A stretch of DNA of 64,000 nt, taken from NCBI RefSeq assembly GCF_000143415.4, contig NW_003314271.1, forward strand, positions 186,001 to 250,000, in the 5' to 3' direction. Position numbers and translations under genes: made by a program. A model generated the notes under the pieces. The model did not search any database, had not been told where the DNA came from, and worked only from the letters and a program-made list of their open reading frames with translations. Shown here piece after piece: positions 56,901-64,000 of the stretch (positions within the stretch are counted from its first letter, which is position 1; each line of letters starts with the position of its first letter). The DNA comes from Selaginella moellendorffii. Its lineage: Eukaryota > Streptophyta > Lycopodiopsida > Selaginellales > Selaginellaceae.

Positions 56901-57989
56901 AAAAACAAGGACAAAGTCCTTGTGAGGTTAAGGGATAAAGTTCCTAGTTCAAAGTGTTGGTTTGAACTATTGATGATGGTGTGGCTTAGTCAAGGTGACC
57001 AAGTGGGAAGGACACCTTAGGGAAATGATTTGTGACTATGCGATGGCATAGTGAGTCCGAAGAAAGTAGTCTCTATAAGAGACCCATGGGAGGGTCACAA
57101 AGTTGGGCCAGGGATAGAGCCCACAGTAGAAAATCCTAAAGAGACGTACTAGGGGTGAACACCCTCTGGACTTGGCAAAGCAAAAGTCTTTGCTATGGAA
57201 CCGAAGGATACCTCGAGAACAGAGATAGTGATCCGATGTTGCTAGGTGTAGCAATCAAGGATAGGAGCAAAAGACTAGTGGCTAAGTAAAGAGCCATGGG
57301 AATCATGGGAAAGAATCCAAATGACAAAGTTAGGCCAACAACACTAAGGTGTTAGGCGCTGACGAATTGTGGGAAAGACAATGTGTTTCTAAGGATGGAT
57401 TCCCAACTGCTCCGATTTAGCGAAAGTGGAAGCTCCAAGGGAGGGAGCAGTAAGGTAGCCAAATGATGGGGCCATGGACAACTCTAGCACAAAGTATGAT
57501 AACTGGAACTTAGTGCCCAAGATGGCACAAAATAAAAGAAAGGATGATGGTGCTCTCAAGTAGAGAACTTCTTAGGATGGGGAAGTGGAGTTGTACAATA
57601 TGTGCAATACAAGGTGTCGGAGACACCTAGGAAATTGACTCTGAGAAGTCAAAATTAAAAGTTCCAAAGTGCAAAGGTTATGTCGATGGGATTTGAGACT
57701 ACTCAAGAATGAGTAGTGGAATTGAGTTAGAGACGGTGTCTTTAATGGGTTTAGCAAAAATTGAATCAATAAAAGGGAGCAAACCACCCTAGATGGTCGA
57801 ATGAGTCTCTATATTGGAAAGACTATGCTCCTTAGAGGATGGACAAGGCATGGTGAGCCTTCGGTATCAAACCATAGACAAATATTGACTGGGTGCCAAG
57901 GATGGAAATGGTAACACGTGCGGGTGCTACTTTATGAAAGGGTTTACCATTCAATGAAGACATCGAACTTCGTCTATGGGTGGTGGAGT
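53981..57989 (+). mobile_element. Non-coding interior of B1
   Basis: Four kilobases without a recognisable protein in any frame. Its first 1.9 kb is collinear with the B2 interior (62109-64000), with indels that break any shared frame. At 56472-56516 two T-arm-like hairpins lie side by side. The purine tract before 57990 is shared with family C. Confidence 0.75.
56472..56516 (+). other. Two adjacent tRNA T-arm-like hairpins in B1 interior
   Basis: 56472-56488 reads TTGGG TTCAAGT CCCGA and 56500-56516 reads TTGGG TTTGAGT CCCAA. Each can fold as a 5-bp stem with a 7-nt loop, and each carries a GGTTYRAGTCC core. The first recurs in the family C interior (717-733, minus strand). Confidence 0.6.
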
Positions 57990-59793
57990 TGTGAGACACA
58001 AAATCCCTATGCCCCAAAGTGGAACTGGAAGGGCGCCACGTGGTAGTGGCTGAAAAGGAAAGCCAGACGAGTGTAACACATTTGGACTAAAAGCTTCAAC
58101 TTGAAAGGCCGAGAGCGGGAGTGAAACTCCCAACAAAGTGCTTGAGGAATGAGCACAAAGCGAGCAATAAGCGAGGCTCTAAAAAGGGACCCAAAAGGAC
58201 CAACGCATGCCACGTGGAAGTGTCTGAGACGGACCCGAGACGGAGTCCGAGATGGAGTCCAAGATGGAGTCCAAGATGGACCAAGATGGAGTCCAAGATG
58301 GAGTCTGAGATGGAGTCCAAGATGGAGTCCGAGATGGACCAAGATGGAGTCCGAGATGGACCAAAATGGAGTCCGAGATGGACCGAGATGGAGTCTGAGA
58401 TGGAGTCCGAGATAGACCGAGTTGGAGTCTGAGATGGAGTCTGAGATAGACTGAGACGGAGTCCGAGATGGATCCGAGATGGATCCGAGATGGATCCGAG
58501 ATGGAGTCCAAGATGGAGTCCGAGATGGACCCGAGATAGAGTCCGAGATGGACCGAGATGGAGTCCGAGATGGACCGAGATGGAGTCCGAGATGGACCCG
58601 AGATGGAATCCGAGATGGAGTCTGAGATGGACCCAAGATGGGGTCTGAGGTCGAGACCGAGACTGGGACCGAGACCGAGACCGCGATCGGGACCGAGACT
58701 GAGACCGGGACCGAGACCGAGACCGGGGCCGAGGCCGAGACCGAGCCCGAGCCTGAGTCCCAGTCCGAGTCCAAGTCCGAGTCCGAGTTTGAGTCTAAGA
58801 GGGTGAAAGCCCAAAGCATTCGTCTCCCAGACCCTGAGGGGTTTGGTGAGCTCCAAAAGTATAGTGGGGGGAAGACTGTAGTGGAGCCAATTTGGCCAGG
58901 AAAAGCCAGTTTGGCCCAAGAAGGCTGTACCCAGTGTTGGGTGATGAGCTGCCCACTGGGAAGTCCAAGACTAGAGTGAACACGGACCGACAAGCAGAGT
59001 AGCTTGGTGAAGTGTTCAAGAGCCTGCTCTAGTTCCCTTGGGAGATCGATTGGCCGATGCTCCCAGTCCAAGTGTGGGTGGCACTACCTACTTGGATACC
59101 TAGTGTGGCTCAACGGAACCTCGCTCTAAGCCCATGGCTAGAGCACCCAAAGGCAGAAGGTGAGGAGAGTACCCATGAAGCTTGCGTATAGCCACGGTGT
59201 TCCGAAATGTTGTCCCAAAGGCCCAGACTGTGGAAAAGAAGAGGAGTAGTCCTCTGGAGTAGAGACCAAGGATACAGTCGTGTGGTGAGGAAGTCCCAGA
59301 GTACAGTTGGATTTAGTGGTCGGGCTTGTGGGCCTTGATTTAGTGGCAGTGTTGGCGAACACAACCATAAATGGAAAAGGACTTGGTGGGGACCGGAAAA
59401 AAGATATTGGGGAAGGCTATTCCCCATATCTGAGGGCATCCTAAGGATGCTAAGGGGTGGATCTGGGATGATCCCTCATGGACGGATGGCCTAACCTTTG
59501 AAAGACGGGATTGTAATGCAGGTGGTATTGGACCACCGATGTGACTAAGGTGAATGGGCATGGCCTAGCGTAATGGGCTGGTGTATCAGTGGTACCTTGG
59601 AGTGTCGGTCAAGGGATCGGACATGTGGAGCACTTGGACCAAGTGCAAAGGTTGAGTGGCATGGATGCCATTCTCAAGGATAACAAGCCCCAAGTCCGGA
59701 ATAGGACTTATGGAGGTTGTAAGTGAGACTCCTCTAAGTGGTCGGAGGTGTGGTTAAGTGACTAAAGTAGAATGGAAAAATTAGTCGCTTACA
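57990..59793 (+). repeat. 3' LTR of B1 (1,804 bp, complete)
   Basis: Runs from TGTGAGACACAAAATCCC to GTCGCTTACA. CCACGTGG motifs lie at about 58036 and 58210, the minisatellite at 58217-58799, the GGGTGAAAGCCCAAAGC module at 58801. Long ORFs across 58007-59071 are the array plus flanks and are not protein genes. Confidence 0.88.
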
Positions 59794-60309
59794 ATTGAGT
59801 GGCAAATTGAGTTAGTTGTGTTCTAGACAAGATTATTTAGTAGGGGTTGAGTTTTGAGCTTTTCTTTGAAAAGTGATTTAGTCATGGACTATGCTAACTT
59901 TACAAGAGGTAGAGTTAGTGATCAATATTGAAGATGTTGGTTCCTTGTTGGATTTCAGTTGAGATATATCAATCATTGATGATTTATCTTGTGCTTATTA
60001 TGAAGTGAGTTACGTCTTGCTATAGATTTATTCATTGAGGATTTATCTTGTGCTTATTATGAAGTGAGTTACGTCTTGCTATAGATTTATTCATTGAGGA
60101 TCGGTTTAATAGTCACTTGTTGAGCATAGTTTCATTGTGCTTAGCTTTTGGATTGATGCAAATATGCTCCTCATTAGCTTTGACATTACGAAGTTTAGCT
60201 TATGGATGTGTTGAGGAGGATATTATGGGTTATACCATGATTTCTTCTTTAGTATTGACATTAGTTCATATAAGACTGTGATCATTATAGACAAAGACTT
60301 AGTTATAGG
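59794..60309 (+). mobile_element. Family A interior fragment A3, right part
   Basis: Resumes at TTGAGTGGCAAATTGAGTTAG, equivalent to A1 25647, and runs to about A1 26103. A 55-bp segment (GAGGATTTATCTTGTGCTTATTATG, in two parts) is duplicated in tandem at 59975-60085. It ends at the B2 LTR. Confidence 0.75.
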
Positions 60310-63300
60310 TGTGAGACACAAAATCCCTAGGCCCCAAAGTGGAGCCGGAAGGGCGCCACATGGTAGTGGCCGAAGCGAGAGCCAAACGAGCGTAACACGT
60401 TTGGACCAAAAGCTCCGACTTGAAAAATCAAGAGCGGGAGTGGAACTCCCAAAGAAGTGCTCGAGGAACGAGCACGAAGCAAGCAAAAGGCGAGGCTCCA
60501 AAAAGGGACCCAAAAGGGCCAACACATGACACGTGGGAGTGTCCGAGATGGACCCGAGTTGGAGTCCGAAGTGGAGTCCGAGATGGACCCGAGTTGGAGT
60601 CCGAAGTGGAGTCCGAGATGGACCCGAGATGGAGTCTGAGAAGGAGTCCGAAGTGGAGTCCGAGATGGACCCGAGATGGAGTCCGAGATGGAGTCCGAGA
60701 TGGAGTCCGAGGTGGACCCGAGATGGACCCGAAATGGAGTCCGAGATGGAGTCCGAGATGGACCCGAGATGGAGTCCGAGATGGAGTCCGAGGTGGACCC
60801 GAGAGGGACCCGAAATGGAGTCCGAGATGGAGTCCGAGATGGACCCGAGATGGAGTCCGAGATGGAGTCCGAGATGGACCCGAGATGGACCCGAGATGGA
60901 GTCCGAGATGGAGTCCGAGATGGAGTCCGAAGTCGAGACCGAGACCGGGACCGAGACCGAGACCGAGACCGAGATCGGGACCGAGACCGAGACCGAGGCC
61001 GAGGCCGAGACCGAGCCCGAGCCCGAGTCCGAGTCCGAGTCCGAGTCCGAGTCTGAGTCCGAGTCCAAGTCCGAGTCCGGAGCCTGAGAGGGTGAAAGCC
61101 CAAAGCGTTCGTCTCCCAGACCCTGGGGGGTTTGGTGAGCTCCAAAAGTATAGTAGGGGGAGGACTGCAGTGGAGCCAGTTTGGCCAGGAAAGGCCAGTT
61201 TGGCCCAGGAAGGCCGGACCCAGGGTTGGGTGAGGAGCTGCCCACTGGGAAGTCCAAGACTAGAGTGAACACAGACCGACAAGTGGGGTAACTTGGTGAA
61301 GTGTTCAAGAGCCGGCTCTAGTTCCCCCGGGAGATCGACTGGCCGATGCTCTCAGTCCAAGTGTGGGTGGCACTACCTACTTGGATACCTATCGTGGCTC
61401 AACGGAACCTCGCTCTAAGCCCATGGCTAGAGCACCTAAAGACAAAAGGCGAGGAGAGTACCCAGGTGGCTTGCGTAAGGCCACGGTGTTCCGAAATGTT
61501 GTCCCAAAGGCCCAGACTGTGGAGAGTAAGAGGCGCAGTCCTCTGGGGTAGTGACCAAGGACACAGTCGTGGGGTGAGGAAGTCCCAGAGGACCGTGGGA
61601 CTTAATGGTCGGGCCTGTGGGTCTCGATCCAGTGGCAGTGTTGGCAAACACGGCCAGGGGCAGAAAAGGACTTAGTGGGGACTGACAGAGGGATATTGGG
61701 GAAGGCTATTCCCCTTGTTGGTGGGCATCCTAAGGATGCTAAGGAGTGGATCTGAGATGACCACTCACGGATGGTTTGCCTAGTCTTGGAGAGCCAAGAC
61801 TGTGATGCAAGTGGTAGTGGACTACCAGTGTGGCAAAGGTGATTGGGCATGGCCTTAGCGTAACGGGCTGCTATGTCGGTGGTGCCTTTGAGTGTCGGTC
61901 ATGGGATCGGACACGTGGAGCACTTGGACCAAGTGCAAATGTTGAGTGGCATGGATGCCATTCTCGGGGCTAGCAAGTCCCAAGTCCTGGATTGGACTTA
62001 TGGAGGTTGTGAATGAGACTCCTCCAAGTGGTCGGAGGTGTGGTTAAGTGACTAAAGTAGAATGGAAAATTTAGTCGCTTACAATTTGGTATCGGAGCTG
62101 TTCCTTAGTCCGACTTTTATTGGTGCTCAAGTATATCACCACTAGTGTTGGCATCGGAAGGTCCGAGGAATGGGCCTATCCTTGAGGAGTAGCAAGTCGG
62201 GAAGACATGGCTCTCCATTACAGTTCATGTGTGAACTTGTAGACGAGGTGGTGGATAGAAAAGGGCTAATAATGGAACGACTTTGGGATCTTGGGAACAG
62301 TGCAAGGTTTTCCTCATTAAGTTGAGGATGTGATCCGGATGAGCATTTGTCTCAGCAAATTGGCTAAGGTTGTTGTGGTAAACAACTAAAGTTGGGATCA
62401 CGGGAAAGATAGAGACTCCAAAACAATAAAGGAGTCACAAGATTATCCTCATATAGTTGAGGTTGGTGCTCATGAATGTGAGACCAGAGGTAATGACCGT
62501 GGGAGGTCAAATACGGAAGAGGACTCAAGTCCTTGAAATGGTAGCCGGGGCTACCTTTAATAAATGCTGGAACAACCCAAGGAGTTGGGGGGTGTACTTA
62601 GAGATGAGTGGTATTCTCATCGCATGGACAAGTAGTCCTAAGGGGCAAAAGTTGCCTCCAGAGAACAAAATCAAGTGTCGGAGTAACACTTGTGAAAATA
62701 GTCCTTTTGAGTAGGACAGGAATGCAAGAAGTGTATTCCAGTGAGCTAGTGCCTCACAAGTAGGACCTTACGGGTCTGTGGATTAACCAAGTCCAAAACT
62801 GCTGGATGACTCAAGTAGAGTCAACGGATGGTCCTAAAAGGACTGATGGAAGCATTTGGACTGTGGTGTGTTGTACCCCACAAAGGATGGGGGGGGGATC
62901 ATAGGATCCAAGGATGAGGACAGAGGGTATCTCATCGATGGCAAAATGTGCCATGCTAAAGTTATGGGAAAGGTGTTCCCAGAAGAAAACAACTTTGACA
63001 TAAAGTTGTGTGTGACCTTTATGGTGCAGTGCTAACAGATGGTTGGCATGAGAAAGAGCGGTGTTGGTCTTGGCAAAGACTTAGACACGAAGGGGAAATG
63101 TCATAGAGGTAGGCTCGTGGAGCCGATGGTGTGGAGACACCAAATGTGCCAAGGTGTGATACCTTGAGGCTATGTTGGTGGGTTCATGAGAACCCCTTGC
63201 CAAAGGAATCCCAATGGAAATGGGAACAGCATAGCCTAAGCTGCAGAGCATGCAGTTGGAGTGTGGTGACCCAGATAATGATGGAGGTGTGAAAGCACCA

Positions 63301-64000
63301 AGCAATGAGTTGTAGGACTTGACAACTATGAGGCAACTAAGCAAGAGGTGCAAAATAACTGGCTAAACGGGTAGAGGGTAGCTACCCAAGACTTCTAGCA
63401 TAGGGAAGTCAGATATACCCTTACGGGGGATAAGTTGCTTATGTTGCGATATAGTAAGTCAATGTCATAAAAGGAAATACTCATTGTCAAGAAAGCCATC
63501 ATTGGGACACCCGAACACTCTAGAACACCAGAAGGTGGTGTTTAATGTTGCGAGGGCAATGGATAAAGCCCAAGGGACTAAGTCCTTAGCGAATGATGGA
63601 TAGAAGGTGCTATCCAAATGTCCAAGGTTGCGAAGACAGGAGAGGACTGTCTACCCAAGTTGGACAAAGCCAAAAATGGAATTTTGGCAAGGCTAGTGAT
63701 GGGCATGTAAAGGCCCATAAGCAACAATGTAATCCCAGTGTGTGGGATTATAAGGTGAGCATACCCGGATTGAGGAACCACTCCCTGGGCTATTGGGTAG
63801 GTTCATCCCTAAGAATACTTGCTAAGGCATGATAGAAAGTGCAAAGCTATCCTCCTGGTCTGGAGGAGAATGACCAAAGGAAAGGTGTGAAGCCAAAAAA
63901 GCAAGAAGTAAGGGGATAGAACCGAACCGTAGGAATCAAAGGGCATAACCAAGGTTGGTTATGCCAGCTGGGAGTGGAGAATCAAGTGGGGGCTCGAGGG
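60310..64000 (+). mobile_element. Family B LTR element B2, 5' LTR and part of interior, runs off window
   Basis: 5' LTR 60310-62093 (1,784 bp, TGTGAGACAC to GTCGCTTACA), primer-binding site 62097-62108, interior from 62109. It is collinear with B1 over the whole visible length, with substitutions and small indels. It interrupts A3. No coding region is seen. Confidence 0.88.
60541..61085. repeat. Stop-free GA-rich minisatellite in B LTR (B2)
   Basis: About 545 bp, longest and most regular of the arrays: GAGTCCGAGATG and GACCCGAGATG units to about 60930, then GAGACC, then CCCGAG and TCCGAG hexamers. ORFs up to 361 codons cross it on both strands. Higher-order blocks of about 110 bp repeat at 60660-60900. 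Confidence 0.9.

Larger units (their letters stand above)
52628..59793 (+). mobile_element. Family B LTR element B1 (7.2 kb), non-coding, 5' LTR truncated
   Basis: 5' LTR remainder 52628-53965, primer-binding site 53969-53980, interior 53966-57989 (4,024 bp), polypurine tract (GGGTGGTGGAGT) before 57990, 3' LTR 57990-59793. The first few hundred bases of the 5' LTR are lost together with about 0.9 kb of the A3 interior (equivalent to A1 24752-25647), so one deletion removed the left junction. The interior has no gag or pol and no frame above about 115 codons. This is a second LARD-type family. Confidence 0.85.

Noticed and set aside
60223-61308. ORFs of 272-361 codons on both strands (also 58007-59071, 58179-58919, 52533-53243)
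   Set aside because: They cross the B LTR minisatellite, whose units are multiples of three without stops. They are low-complexity, present in many overlapping frames and lie inside LTRs, so they are not counted as genes.

Overview
The window is land-plant nuclear DNA made almost entirely of nested LTR retrotransposons, with one small gene island. A plant source follows from a four-exon plant-type 2-oxoglutarate/Fe(II) dioxygenase, a CYP704-like P450 relic and a broken copy of OEP80/TOC75-V, a chloroplast envelope protein. The style of the chromodomain in the 44.9-50.6 kb element (YYLADWKGYGPEERTW) and the very short introns suggest a non-seed plant such as a lycophyte, fern or moss. That last point is inference and no species is claimed.

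Layout. 1-7,018: minus-strand LTRs of a family I call C bracket a degenerate chromovirus, stray LTRs of family D, and a 541-bp miniature element (family E) with perfect target duplications. 7,019-11,341: a minus-strand copy of the non-coding family A, carrying a 905-bp family D TRIM and a D solo LTR, both with perfect TSDs. 11,342-12,798: a family B LTR. 13,076-17,213: the gene island, with an intact dioxygenase on the minus strand, a leftover first exon of a second dioxygenase, and a broken CYP704-like P450 on the plus strand. 17,508-29,907: an old minus-strand Ty3/Gypsy element split by a young 7.3-kb family A element (21,380-28,678). 29,908-38,245: ancient debris containing an OEP80 pseudogene, a P450 scrap, and a duplicated piece of the dioxygenase 3' flank. 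38,246-52,136: a B LTR fragment, then a second A element split by a chromovirus (44,930-50,578) with a 5-bp TSD and an intact gag frame. 52,137-64,000: a third A fragment interrupted by a B element, then a second B element running off the window.

How it works together. Only the 343-aa dioxygenase looks like a working host gene. Families A and B are large non-coding LTR elements of LARD type: they keep LTRs, an initiator-Met-type primer-binding site and a polypurine tract, but no gag or pol that I can find. D and E are TRIM-size elements. All of these must be mobilised in trans if they move at all. The two recognisable chromoviruses and the older Gypsy element are damaged by stops and by changes at catalytic or zinc-binding residues. 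The unusual content is in the non-coding elements: a promoter-like G-rich LTR module shared by A, B and C, ACGTGGC clusters, a conserved hairpin just before the primer-binding site, tRNA T-arm-like hairpins, and a minisatellite in the B LTRs that leaves several frames open on both strands.
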